Origin: Lentisphaerota bacterium | GTDB lineage: Bacteria > Verrucomicrobiota > Kiritimatiellia > UBA8416 > JAIOPI01 | NCBI GenBank assembly: GCA_021413965.1 | Contig: JAIOPI010000037.1 | Span: forward strand, 1-64,000 | Length of the DNA: 64,000 bases | Direction of reading: 5' to 3' | In this document: in pieces, positions 8,699 through 17,433 of the stretch | How positions within the stretch are numbered: position 1 is the stretch's first letter | Layout of the letters: each line of letters begins with the position of its first letter | The notes under the pieces: generated by a model | Told to the model about the DNA's origin: nothing | The model's database searches: none | What the model saw: the letters and a program-made list of their open reading frames with translations, nothing else | Made by a program: the position numbers and the translations under genes

Positions 8699-9493
8699 CT
8701 ACCCGACCCGCACCCGGTGGTTGCGGCGCAGGCGGCTGAGGACGGCCGGCAGGCTCCCGCGGCGGCCCACAAGGCGAGGCAGCGGCGTGGCCTGATGCAG
8801 CGCCGCACGAACCGACTGCACGGGCGCCGCCAGATCGAGTGTGCCGGCGAACCACGTCGCGTAAGTTCCCGCCACGCGATCGTCGTCGGCAAACGGCAGC
8901 GGATCCGACCCCGCCAGGATGCGAAATCCACGCGCCCGCCCGCGCTGCATGAGCCCCGGCTCGCCCCACCCGATCGGGCGCAGCGTGGTATCCCCCAGCA
9001 GGACCTGGGCCGGGGCATACTGCTGGAGCAGCCCCGCCATCACCCGCCCGCGCGCGAAGAACCATTTGCCGGGCGCCCAGCTGAGCACCGGCACGCCGCC
9101 CTCCGCCAGGATGCGCGCGATGGTCTCGACCGCCGGGAGGCCGTCCGGAATGTCCGCATCCGCCGTGAGGCACAGCACTTCGATCCGCTCCGCCGTCACG
9201 ACCTGCCGGCCTGCCAGCACGTGCAGGTCGATGCCCCCCGCGGTGACGCGCAGGGCGCCGTCTTCAGCGCCCGCCACGACCGCAACGTCGTCGCGCTCGA
9301 GTTTCTGCTGCCCGTCCCGCAGCGCACGGAAGACATGCTGCCCCTGGCGCTCTGTCAGCATCGCCACCACGGCGGCGGTGCGATCGCCGGCTCCCGCCGC
9401 CAGCCGCTGCAGGTTCTGCGCCAGGCGAAGGAAGGTCTTCCCGGTGTGGTAAACCGGGTATACATGCACGTGCGTATCAGCCAGGATGGGCAT
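8699..9493 (-). CDS. PHP-like metal-dependent protein of unknown function
   Basis: A soluble protein of about 264 residues beginning ILADTHVHVYPVYH. The DTHVH near the N-terminus is the metal-binding opening of PHP/amidohydrolase-type TIM barrels. A later GSDPLPFADDD could give the closing acidic residues. In between are LTADADIPDG and VLSWAPGKWFFARG, with no obvious transmembrane helix or signal peptide. I do not recognise a named family. ATG 9493 puts the HxH close to the start; a GTG three codons upstream (9502) is also possible. It follows a GT2 glycosyltransferase by 33 bp on the same strand, so a glycan-related role is a context guess only. Confidence 0.6.
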   Translation of the reverse strand: MPILADTHVHVYPVYHTGKTFLRLAQNLQRLAAGAGDRTAAVVAMLTERQGQHVFRALRDGQQKLERDDVAVVAGAEDGALRVTAGGIDLHVLAGRQVVTAERIEVLCLTADADIPDGLPAVETIARILAEGGVPVLSWAPGKWFFARGRVMAGLLQQYAPAQVLLGDTTLRPIGWGEPGLMQRGRARGFRILAGSDPLPFADDDRVAGTYATWFAGTLDLAAPVQSVRAALHQATPLPRLVGRRGSLPAVLSRLRRNHRVRVG

Positions 9494-9526
9494 GGGGATC
9501 ACGGGGCCGGAACGGGGGGGGCCCCT

Positions 9527-10483
9527 CTACGGCGCCGGCCAGGTTTCCTTGATCGTGTAGATCCGCTTGTCCTGCGATTCGTGCCACGTGCGGATCTGAA
9601 TTTCAGCCAGCAGACCGACGCAGACGAATTGAAGCGCAAACCCCAGGAACATCAGCGGCGTGATCACCCAGAACGGGCGCTTCAGGAGGAAGGGGTCTGC
9701 GATGCCGAAGATCCGGTCCACGATGATGGCGGCGAGCATCAGCAACGCGCCGCCCGCAAAGCCAAACCCGATGCGCCCGAAGATCTGCATGGGCCCGCGG
9801 CTGTAGCGCATCAGGAACTTGACCGTCAGCAGGTCGAGCACCACGCGAAACGTGCGCGAAATGCCGTACTTGGATTTGCCGAACTGGCGGGCGCGGTGAT
9901 TCACGGGCACTTCACCCACGGTGGCGCCCACCCAACTGCACAGCGCCGGAATGAAGCGGTGCATCTCCCCGTAGAGGTGCACGTCCTGGATCACGCTGCG
10001 CCTGTAGGCCTTCAGCGTGCAGCCGTAATCGTGCAGCGATACCCCCGTGATGCAACTGATCAGGCCGTTTGCCAGCATCGACGGCAGGCGGCGATTGATA
10101 AAGGGGTCCTGGCGGTCTTTGCGCCACCCGCTGACAACGTCGAACCCTTCGCCCATCTTCGCCAGCAGCAACGGGATGTCGGCCGGATCGTTCTGGAGGT
10201 CCGCATCGAGCGTGATGACCACGTCCCCGCGCGCCGCATGAAAGCCCGCGCTCATGGCCGCCGTCTGCCCAAAATTGCCGCGGAAGCGAATCAGCCGCAG
10301 GTGCGGATACTTGGCGCTCAGCGTCGTGAGCGTCTCCCACGTGCCGTCGGTGCTGCCATCATCGACGAGAATGACTTCGTAGGGGCGTCCGAGCTTGTCG
10401 AGCGCCGCGTGCACCTGCGTGCACAGCACCTCCACGCTCTCACGCTCATTGTAAACCGGCACCACGATGGACAGATCCAGCAT
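9527..10483 (-). CDS. GT2 glycosyltransferase, polyprenyl-phosphate sugar synthase type (GtrB/DPM-like)
   Basis: A 318-residue enzyme with a GT-A domain: VVPVYNERE at residues 8-16, DDGSTDGTWE near residue 41 and the DxD-type LDADLQND near residue 93. Two C-terminal transmembrane helices (about residues 235-260 and 270-295) match GtrB/ArnC-like proteins, which transfer a nucleotide sugar to undecaprenyl phosphate at the cytoplasmic face. AGGGAG lies about 9 bp upstream of the ATG. The product would feed GT39-type enzymes such as those elsewhere in this window. The exact sugar is unknown. Confidence 0.85.
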   Translation of the reverse strand: MLDLSIVVPVYNERESVEVLCTQVHAALDKLGRPYEVILVDDGSTDGTWETLTTLSAKYPHLRLIRFRGNFGQTAAMSAGFHAARGDVVITLDADLQNDPADIPLLLAKMGEGFDVVSGWRKDRQDPFINRRLPSMLANGLISCITGVSLHDYGCTLKAYRRSVIQDVHLYGEMHRFIPALCSWVGATVGEVPVNHRARQFGKSKYGISRTFRVVLDLLTVKFLMRYSRGPMQIFGRIGFGFAGGALLMLAAIIVDRIFGIADPFLLKRPFWVITPLMFLGFALQFVCVGLLAEIQIRTWHESQDKRIYTIKETWPAP

Positions 10484-10561
10484 GTCTCACACTCCCTGAA
10501 CGTACAGACCAGCCACCCTTATAGCACACCACCCCCAACTGTCCACCCCGCGTCAACCGGC

Positions 10562-10590
10562 TTGCGTCTGCCACGCCCCTCCGCTATGGT
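10562..10590 (+). promoter_or_regulatory. predicted sigma70-type promoter for the URO-D-family gene
   Basis: TTGCGT (10562-10567) and TATGGT (10585-10590) are separated by exactly 17 bp. They sit upstream of a 30-40 nt leader carrying a strong ribosome-binding site. The matches are partial (3/6 and 4/6), but the spacing resembles the other promoters proposed in this window. Confidence 0.35.
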
Positions 10591-10620
10591 CTACACCTCG
10601 CTATCAGACCGAGAGTAGTT

Positions 10621-10628
10621 AAAGGAGG
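10621..10628 (+). promoter_or_regulatory. strong Shine-Dalgarno that fixes a GTG start
   Basis: AAAGGAGG ends 5 bp before GTG at 10634. It is the strongest ribosome-binding site seen in the window and decides in favour of the GTG. Confidence 0.8.
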
Positions 10629-10633
10629 ATCGC

Positions 10634-11647
10634 GTGACACCACGTGAACGCATTCTGGAATCGCTCGCCCACCGCCAGCCCGCCACCTGCCCCTACATCC
10701 TCGGTTTTTCCGGCGCCATGCGCGAGCGGCTGGTCGCGCACACCGGCGATCCAGCCTTCGACCGCGTCCTCGAAACGCAGGTCGCCGGCGTTGGCCCCTC
10801 CTACCCCGAAGCCATGCACCGCGTGGACGCCACCCATTACCGCGATGCGTACGGTGTCATCTGGGAACAGTCCGAAGCCGATGAGTACGGCATGGTGCGC
10901 GACCCGATCATGAAGGAGCGCTCCTTCGCCAACATCCCCTTCCCATCCACGAACGTGCCCGGCCTGTGGGACAAGATGCCCGCGCAACTCGCCGAGAACC
11001 GCGGACGCTTCACCGTCTGGAGCCTTGGCTTCAGTCTCTTCGAGCGCGCCTGGTCCCTGCGCGGCATGGAAGATTTCATGATGGACATGATCGAGGACGC
11101 CGACTTCGCCCACGCGCTGCTCGACCGCATCTGCGACGTTAACGTGGCCCTCGTCGAGCAAGCCTGCCAGTTCCCGGTGGATTGCATCCGCTTCGGCGAT
11201 GACTGGGGCGCCCAGAAAGGCCTGATGATGGGGGCGCGGCACTGGCGCGAATTCATCAAGCCCCGTTTTGCGCGCATGGTCCAAGCCGCCCGCTCCCGCG
11301 GCAAGTTCGTCCTGCTCCATTCCGATGGCGACATCCGCGAGATCATCCCCGACCTGATTGAAGTGGGGCTCTCGATCCTCAACCCGATCCAGTCGGACTC
11401 CATGGACATCGCCGAGATCAAGCAGACCTTTGGTCAGAAGCTCTGCTTCCTCGGCGGCCTGAGCGTGCAGCACACGCTTCCCGAAGGCACACCCGACGAC
11501 GTCCGCGCCGAAATCCGGCGCCTGATCCGCGTCATGGGCGCGGGCGGCGGCTACATCCTCTGCCCCACCCACAGCATGGGCCCCGACATCCCTGCCGAAA
11601 ACCTGCTCGCCATGATGGACGAGTTCGCCCACCAGGGCCGCGGTTGA
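10634..11647 (+). CDS. uroporphyrinogen decarboxylase (URO-D) family protein
   Basis: A 337-residue TIM-barrel protein of the HemE/MtaA superfamily. It opens with TPRERILESLAHRQP and ends with the family's typical GGGYILCPTHSMGPDIP and LAMMDEF segments. The position that is His-x-Cys in the zinc-dependent methyltransferases (MtaA/CmuA type) reads LLHSDGDIREI here, so the usual zinc ligand pattern is not intact. It is more like the many URO-D paralogues of PVC bacteria than true HemE. The GTG start is set by AAAGGAGG. It converges with a second URO-D-family gene. Substrate unknown; a methyl transfer role is possible but unproven. Confidence 0.78.
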   Translation: MTPRERILESLAHRQPATCPYILGFSGAMRERLVAHTGDPAFDRVLETQVAGVGPSYPEAMHRVDATHYRDAYGVIWEQSEADEYGMVRDPIMKERSFANIPFPSTNVPGLWDKMPAQLAENRGRFTVWSLGFSLFERAWSLRGMEDFMMDMIEDADFAHALLDRICDVNVALVEQACQFPVDCIRFGDDWGAQKGLMMGARHWREFIKPRFARMVQAARSRGKFVLLHSDGDIREIIPDLIEVGLSILNPIQSDSMDIAEIKQTFGQKLCFLGGLSVQHTLPEGTPDDVRAEIRRLIRVMGAGGGYILCPTHSMGPDIPAENLLAMMDEFAHQGRG

Positions 11648-11662
11648 TGGCCGCACCGCACA

Positions 11663-11690
11663 GGTAAGGCGAGGCGTCCCCGCCGAGCCG
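11663..11690. repeat. dispersed repeat family D, diverged copy
   Basis: The 61-bp gap between the two convergent URO-D genes contains AAGGCGAGGCGTCC and CGAGCCG, a diverged version of the repeats at 18801 and 47901. Assignment is tentative. Confidence 0.3.
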
Positions 11691-11708
11691 CCAGCCGGGC
11701 CGCGTGTG

Positions 11709-12749
11709 TCAGTCCCGCATCGCCGCCCGCCTGGCGTACGGCGTCATCGGGTACGTGCCGAACTGGCGAAATGCCTGGTACTGCGCCTCGGCCGCGGCCA
11801 CGGAAATGCCCACGGCGTTGGGCTGGGCGTAGGCCTTGACCATGAACCCGCCCCCCGTCTGGCCAAACGCCCAGCACAGGTGATGCGCCTCATCGCGAAT
11901 GGCCTCCAGGTCGCCCGTGGGCGCCGTCTTCTGGATGTCCGTCGGACACCAGAAGGTGAACGTGCCCCCGTAATGCTCGGCCAGCCAGTCGATGCCCATC
12001 AGCGCAGGCTGATCCAGCTGCAGCACATCGAGCCCCGCCTCGTGGAATAGGTCGAGATAGCGACGCACCATGCCGCAGCAATGGTGAATGTAGTGCATGC
12101 CCCGGTCGTGTAACAGGTCCCCCGTTTCCTTGTAGTAAGGAAAGTAAATGTCGCGAAACACGTCCTCGCGCACGAACTCCCGATCCGCCAGCCCCATATC
12201 GTCCCACGTGATGATCGCATCCGCGCCGGCAGCGTGGTAGGCGTCGATCACCTGGCGGCGGATGCGCATGATCGCCCGCAGCACGTCATGCAGCCGCTCC
12301 GGCTCCAGCAGGTTGTCGGTGAGCCAGTTCTCCATGCCGCGCAGTTCCGTGGCGAGCATCATCAGGGGCGGCATCGATCCGATCACGTACTTGCCCGCCG
12401 CGTGCTGCGCCGCCACGCGTTCCTTGAAACCGGCGTAGCGCCCGGGCTTGCCGAAGTCCGGCCAGCGGTAGGTGTCGAGAGCCTCCCACCCCACCGCCAG
12501 CGGATACGCCTTGGCCTGCCCAAAATTCTCACCCGTGGCATCGAACGTCTCGTAGACGATGCCAAACTCGTTCTCGCCCGGCCGGGTCGGTTTGAAGTCC
12601 GGGTCCGCCCCCAGCCCGACCATGGCAAAATCCGTGTGCGCCCACGTCCGCCCGCCGATCGGCGCCGTCAGGAAATCCATCGCCACCCGCGGCGGATCGC
12701 GAAACGTGATGCAGCGCCGGACAATCTCCCGCCCCGATAGTTCCGTCAT
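11709..12749 (-). CDS. URO-D family protein, methylcobamide:CoM methyltransferase-like
   Basis: A 346-residue TIM barrel of the URO-D superfamily. Unlike its convergent neighbour it has HYIHHCCGMVRRY around residues 219-231, a His-x-Cys pattern at the position used for zinc in MtaA/MtbA-type corrinoid methyltransferases. Also visible are TWDDMGLADREF (about residue 181) and DVLQLDQP. Its ATG overlaps the stop of the upstream GH39-like gene (ATGA at 12746-12749), so the two are translationally coupled. Coupling to a glycosidase suggests processing of a methylated sugar, but this is inference. Confidence 0.75.
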   Translation of the reverse strand: MTELSGREIVRRCITFRDPPRVAMDFLTAPIGGRTWAHTDFAMVGLGADPDFKPTRPGENEFGIVYETFDATGENFGQAKAYPLAVGWEALDTYRWPDFGKPGRYAGFKERVAAQHAAGKYVIGSMPPLMMLATELRGMENWLTDNLLEPERLHDVLRAIMRIRRQVIDAYHAAGADAIITWDDMGLADREFVREDVFRDIYFPYYKETGDLLHDRGMHYIHHCCGMVRRYLDLFHEAGLDVLQLDQPALMGIDWLAEHYGGTFTFWCPTDIQKTAPTGDLEAIRDEAHHLCWAFGQTGGGFMVKAYAQPNAVGISVAAAEAQYQAFRQFGTYPMTPYARRAAMRD

Positions 12750-14137
12750 GTGCCAGCCTCCACCAGATACACCGCCGCTCCGGCAGTCTTGTTAAAGGTC
12801 ACGCCGCCCTCCGTCACGCGCACCCCCGCCAGCGGCTCCAGGTTGTGCGCGCCATCCAGCGCCAATACCTGGACCGCCCCCACGCCACGCGCCAGCCCGC
12901 GGAATTGGATGCAGATCGGTCCGGCCGCGCTCGTCAGGCAGGACACGAGCAGCGCCACCCGCCCATCGTCCCGCCGCGCCGCCAGGGCCCGTATCGACGT
13001 CGCATCCCCGGACACGCTCACCGCGATGCGCTGCTCGTACGCCGCCAGCAGGCTGAAAGCCTTCATGGCGTAATAGCACGGGTTCCGCACGCCATAGGGA
13101 TCGTAAAATCCCCACCGCAGCGTCGAGCCCGTGTAGTAGTTGGCCATGTCGAGCGGCGTGTCCTGCAGCCCCGTCAGCGCGGCGACTACGAAGGCAGCCG
13201 AGTCGAGGCTGTTGATCGTCTCCCATACCCGCTGGCGCCGCTCCGGCTCGCCAAACAGCTCTCCCCACAGCGCATCGGGTATGTAGTGCCACTCCGCCAG
13301 GTGCAGCTCACTCTTCGCAAAGCCGTGGAGATCCAACACCGCCCGCAAAGTCACCGGCTCCCGCAGGATGCGCTCCAGCGTTTCGGGGTAACAGGTCCAC
13401 GTAAAGAAATCCAGGGGCGCCTGCTGCACGCGGCAGGCCTCGAGGAACTGCGCCAGGCGGGCTGGCGCGGCCGGATCTTCCCACCCCGTCGCGTCCCGCA
13501 TCGCGCACCCGCCAATCTTGAGTTGCGGGAAGCGCTGCTTGATCTTGCGCGATGCCGTCACGTACAGATCGATGAACGCGTCCCACGTGCCGGCCCACAG
13601 GCTCGGGATGTTGTCCGGCTCCTCCCAGATGTGCCAGTAGTCCAGGTTGTGGTGAAACCCGTCCGCCCACCCTTCATTGTAATGCCGGATGATGTTGATG
13701 CAAATGTCGGCCCAGTGGTCCGGATTCCGCGGCGGAATCACGGCGTACTTCCGGGGCGTGTGCTCAATGCTCTCGCCGAGCCGGTAGGAGACGCGCTCCG
13801 CACAGGCCAGGCAGTTGAGGAGGTAATCGTCCGTCTGGGCAAAGCGGTAATTCGCCGGATCCTGCGGGTCCGCATCGAAGCGCGGGAAGACCATGGAGAC
13901 GTCCACCAGGCCCATGCCCGGATTCTCCAGGGGCGCGTCGTGCAGGCGCGTCAGCGGAATGTGGAGATCCTCCAGATCGCGGACGACCCGCTCCCCGCGC
14001 GCCATCGGGGCCGCCAGGTTGATCCCGTGCAACCGGCGAATGCGGCCAGCCGCCCGGCCCACCTCGACCTGGATCGCCGGTGGCAGGGACTGCGGCTGAC
14101 GGCACGGCGTCGCCCCCATGCCCCGATCCTGTGTCAT
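12746..14137 (-). CDS. GH39-like glycoside hydrolase
   Basis: A 463-residue protein with a TIM-barrel clan-A layout. The probable acid/base sits in YWHIWEEPDN (Glu 172/173), and the probable nucleophile is Glu 282 in LHLAEWHYIPD, each near the end of a strand as in GH39 (NEP and TEW motifs). A C-terminal beta-sandwich-like segment (from about residue 370) holds the typical VSVSGDATSIRALAARRDDG. There is no signal peptide, which suggests a cytoplasmic enzyme acting on imported oligosaccharides. It starts 10 bp after the SGNH gene and overlaps the URO-D gene downstream. Specificity (xyloside, iduronide or other) cannot be read from the sequence. Confidence 0.72.
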   Translation of the reverse strand: MTQDRGMGATPCRQPQSLPPAIQVEVGRAAGRIRRLHGINLAAPMARGERVVRDLEDLHIPLTRLHDAPLENPGMGLVDVSMVFPRFDADPQDPANYRFAQTDDYLLNCLACAERVSYRLGESIEHTPRKYAVIPPRNPDHWADICINIIRHYNEGWADGFHHNLDYWHIWEEPDNIPSLWAGTWDAFIDLYVTASRKIKQRFPQLKIGGCAMRDATGWEDPAAPARLAQFLEACRVQQAPLDFFTWTCYPETLERILREPVTLRAVLDLHGFAKSELHLAEWHYIPDALWGELFGEPERRQRVWETINSLDSAAFVVAALTGLQDTPLDMANYYTGSTLRWGFYDPYGVRNPCYYAMKAFSLLAAYEQRIAVSVSGDATSIRALAARRDDGRVALLVSCLTSAAGPICIQFRGLARGVGAVQVLALDGAHNLEPLAGVRVTEGGVTFNKTAGAAVYLVEAGT

Positions 14138-14147
14138 CGCGATGTGC

Positions 14148-15401
14148 TCATTCCGGCAGCCAGCCTTGCGCGCGCAGTTCCTGCTCGAGATAGTCCGCCA
14201 GCGCGCGGTGGCCGCCCGCGCGGGGATGCATGAAGTGCACGGCGTACTCGGCCGGATACTTGTCCCCCGGGATCCGCTCGAGCGTGTTGAAATACGCCAG
14301 CCCCAGCTCCTGGCAGATGGCCACAGCCTCCGGCCGCATCGGCCCCATCACCAGGATCTGGAATCCGTGCTCGCGCCCCATCGCCTTCAAATCCTCGAAG
14401 GAGCGCTTGACCCCGCTCACGTCCATCCCGTTGCGGAAGTGCTCCGGAATCTTGGACTTGTCGTATTGGCGCTGGTCGTTCATCTGGTTCAGCGCCAGGT
14501 CCGCATAGCGCTTGCGATCAAACAGCAGCAGGTACAGGTACGACACATCGCGCCGATCCCACTGCCCTTCCTGCGGGATGAAAAACGGCAGGCCGAAATC
14601 GTTGTCGCACCAGCCCACGACAACAATGTCGGGATGAAAGGCCAGCCCCTTGGCGCGCAGCGATTCCACTTCCAGCTGCGTGTTGTACCCCGGCGTTCCC
14701 AGGTTCAGCACGTCATAGTCCCGGCCGTCCGCGCGCGCGTTGAGATTGGTTTCCAGAACCGCCAGGTAATCCTCATCCTGCTGCACGGACCATCCAAACA
14801 TGCCCGAGTCGCCGATGCCCACGATGCGAATAACGTTGGTCCCCTTGGCCGGCGTGTATTCCTCGCTGTCCCGCATGCCCAGGCTGTTGATGTGAAGCAT
14901 GGCGTGGCCAAAATCCATGTCGAGGTTGGGCTTCAACTCGTAGATCAGCAGCGGATCGGGACTGCGACGGATGATGGCGGCCAGGGGATGACTGCTGTGA
15001 ATGCGCTCCTTGCTCAGGTGCTTTGCCGCCTCGCCCAGCTTGTCAATCGACTGGCGCGCCTGCATCTGCTTGAGGAACGTCCGCAATCCGACTTCGGCCA
15101 CGGCCAACGCCAGCACCGTGCTCAAGCCGCCCAGGATCAGTTTGCCCGCGAAGGCGGCCCATTGCCGTCCCGAGTTGTGCACGCCGTGACGCAGGACGTA
15201 CCAGCCGAAGATCGCCCCCAACCCCAACACCGCGCGCGGCCACGCGTGGCTCATGTGAAAGCCGCGATTCCACGCCCCGCCGCCAGCGGCGATCAGCGCC
15301 ACCTCGCCCAGCATGACCAGGGCCACCACCAGCAACAGCCACGCGGCCAGCCGCCCAAACGGCCCCCCGCACCATGCCCGCACGCGACCTACCATCGCCA
15401 T
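14148..15401 (-). CDS. membrane-anchored SGNH/GDSL-like hydrolase
   Basis: About 417 residues. Three hydrophobic helices at the N-terminus (to about residue 115) are followed by a soluble SGNH domain: block I GIGDSGMFGW near residue 190, block III region LGTPGYNTQLEVESL, and a C-terminal HFMHPRAGGHRAL replacing the usual DxxH. Proteins of this type remove or add O-acyl groups on glycans. I used ATG 15401; a TTG eight codons upstream is possible. It heads the minus-strand set SGNH, GH39-like, URO-D with tight spacing, consistent with an operon for a modified sugar. Confidence 0.65.
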   Translation of the reverse strand: MAMVGRVRAWCGGPFGRLAAWLLLVVALVMLGEVALIAAGGGAWNRGFHMSHAWPRAVLGLGAIFGWYVLRHGVHNSGRQWAAFAGKLILGGLSTVLALAVAEVGLRTFLKQMQARQSIDKLGEAAKHLSKERIHSSHPLAAIIRRSPDPLLIYELKPNLDMDFGHAMLHINSLGMRDSEEYTPAKGTNVIRIVGIGDSGMFGWSVQQDEDYLAVLETNLNARADGRDYDVLNLGTPGYNTQLEVESLRAKGLAFHPDIVVVGWCDNDFGLPFFIPQEGQWDRRDVSYLYLLLFDRKRYADLALNQMNDQRQYDKSKIPEHFRNGMDVSGVKRSFEDLKAMGREHGFQILVMGPMRPEAVAICQELGLAYFNTLERIPGDKYPAEYAVHFMHPRAGGHRALADYLEQELRAQGWLPE

Positions 15402-15542
15402 AAGTTTCCCGACGAGCGCGACCAATGACGGCCTGCCACGATATTGGTTATTACGTCAAAACTAATCAATTGGATGATATTTGGTGTTGAATCAAATGCA
15501 AGTTCAAGGTGAGGATACGCCCCTTTCGCACGCCCCGTCACC
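15402..15542. promoter_or_regulatory. AT-rich divergent intergenic region, probable promoters
   Basis: The 141 bp between the two divergent genes is strikingly AT-rich at 15440-15500 compared with the rest of the window. It contains several TTGATT/TTGGTT and ATATT-like boxes on both strands. I cannot settle on one promoter pair. Confidence 0.35.
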
Positions 15543-17378
15543 ATGCAACGCTCTACGATTCAGCGCTGGTTGGCTCGCCTCTGCCTCATCGCGGGCTTCG
15601 GCCTCGCCGCGGGCTTTGCCGTCGCCTATCTCCGCGCCCAGTACTGCCAGTTCACCTGGCTGACCATGGGCCTGCACGATTACGGCATCTACACCAACGT
15701 CCTGTGGAACAGCGCCCATGGGGAACTCTTCCGCTACGTGGTCGACGAGAACTACCTGGCCACGCACCTCTCCTTCTCCCTCCTCCTGCTCGCCCCCCTC
15801 TTCCACCTGAGCGAGCACCCGTTTCTCCTGACTGTCGTGCAATGGTGCTGCGCGTTGGGCGGCGGCGCCTGGGTCGTCGCGCTCGCCCGCCGCATCGGCT
15901 GCAACTGGCCGCTCACCGCCGCGCTGGTCTTCCTGTTCCTCGGTTACCCCTTCACCCAGATGAGCCTGCTGTGCGAGTTCCACGGCGTCCACCTCTATTA
16001 CGTGCTGCTCCCCTGGCTCTACGCCTGCGCGGTCTTCCGCCGCGGCTGGGTGTGGCTGCCCCTCCTGCTGATTGCCGGCCTCCGCGAGGAAGCGATCTTC
16101 CTCGTCATCCCCATGCTGCTCTACCTCGCCCGCACCCAACGCTGGCGCGCCGGCTACGCCTACGCCGCCGCCGGCGCCGCCTACGGGCTCCTCGCAATCG
16201 TCGCGCTCTATCCCGCCATCAACGGGTTTCCGATCTGGGAGCGCCGCGCCGATGTTGTCGCCCCCGAACTGGTCAAGAACTCCCTCACCGCCCTCGGCCT
16301 GCGCCGACGCCTGTTCACCGTGCTGCGCCTGCTCCTGCCCGCGCTGCCCTTCCTCCGCCGCGATTGGGCACCGATCGCCATCATCCCGTCGCTGGCCCTC
16401 GTGATCCCGCTTTGCAGCGCCGTGTCCCACCACTACCGCCTCGACCGCCACTACTCCGCCAGCGTCTTCACCCTGCTCGTGCTCGCACTGCTCGAGGCGC
16501 TGCGGCGCGACCATGCCCGCCACCCCGCCCGCGCCAACACGCCCCGCCTGGCCCTGGCCGCCTTCTTCATCCTCGCCACCCTGATCGCCCACCGCGTCTA
16601 CGGCACCGCCCCCTGGTGGCGCCCCAACCCTCGCCCCGTCTATCTTCGCACCTCCGATGAAGGCCGCGCCGTCCTGCGCGCCCTGCCGCACCTGCCGCCG
16701 GACGGCATCCTCCTCACCGACGAATACCGCGCCGGGATGTGCGCCAACCGCCGCGACCTGGTCACGTTCCGCACCGTCGCCGTCAAGCCCCACATGCCCG
16801 ACGTCATCTTCGTGCCGCTCGATATGTTCACGTCGTACCGCGCCGGCATGATTGCCACTCTGATCAACGTCGATCACCTCGGCGTCACCTGGTTCGACCG
16901 GCACAACGTCATCCTGCAGCGCGGCGCCGACACCAACCGCCTGGGAGACGTTCTGGCGCTCGCCAACGAACTGACGCGCACCGTGGCCTTCGCAGCCTCC
17001 GGTGCCGCCAGCGCCCGGCTGACGCGTGAAGGCGATGGCGATTCCATCCGCGTCTGGCGCGGACGCGTCGGCGACGCCAGGCGGCAACTCATCGGGGGAA
17101 AATCGATTCAGCTGGGGCCGGGCGAATGGACCGCGCGGTTCTGGCTGCGCGGCGAGGCCCCCGCGGATCCGCAGGCGCCCTGGGGCCGGCTTGACGTGGC
17201 CGTCAACGGGATCGCGCTGGCCGAGTCCGCCATCCTGCCACAAACGGCGCCGCCGGGATCGTTCTGCACGCAGGACGTGCGCGTCACGCTGACGGCCACG
17301 AACTGGGTGGAACCCCGCGTGTTCGGCGGGCCCGCCAGCCTGTGGATGGACCGCGTCGTGTTTATACCCGCGAACTGA
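15543..17378 (+). CDS. DUF2079-family membrane protein
   Basis: A 611-residue polytopic protein. The first 420 residues contain about ten hydrophobic helices. The N-terminal loop GLHDYGIYTNVLWNSAHGE (about residues 43-61) and the HLSFSLLLLAPLFHL segment are the signature of DUF2079, thought to be related to GT-C-fold glycosyltransferases. The last 190 residues are soluble and beta-rich, probably an extracytoplasmic sandwich domain. The ATG at 15543 fits the first helix; no strong Shine-Dalgarno is visible. It points towards the outer-membrane protein gene (convergent, 55 bp gap). Function unknown beyond family membership. Confidence 0.78.
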   Translation: MQRSTIQRWLARLCLIAGFGLAAGFAVAYLRAQYCQFTWLTMGLHDYGIYTNVLWNSAHGELFRYVVDENYLATHLSFSLLLLAPLFHLSEHPFLLTVVQWCCALGGGAWVVALARRIGCNWPLTAALVFLFLGYPFTQMSLLCEFHGVHLYYVLLPWLYACAVFRRGWVWLPLLLIAGLREEAIFLVIPMLLYLARTQRWRAGYAYAAAGAAYGLLAIVALYPAINGFPIWERRADVVAPELVKNSLTALGLRRRLFTVLRLLLPALPFLRRDWAPIAIIPSLALVIPLCSAVSHHYRLDRHYSASVFTLLVLALLEALRRDHARHPARANTPRLALAAFFILATLIAHRVYGTAPWWRPNPRPVYLRTSDEGRAVLRALPHLPPDGILLTDEYRAGMCANRRDLVTFRTVAVKPHMPDVIFVPLDMFTSYRAGMIATLINVDHLGVTWFDRHNVILQRGADTNRLGDVLALANELTRTVAFAASGAASARLTREGDGDSIRVWRGRVGDARRQLIGGKSIQLGPGEWTARFWLRGEAPADPQAPWGRLDVAVNGIALAESAILPQTAPPGSFCTQDVRVTLTATNWVEPRVFGGPASLWMDRVVFIPAN

Positions 17379-17433
17379 TCCCGGCCGCCGCCACGGCCCG
17401 CGCCGTCCATGCACCCGTGCGGCGCACGGACGT

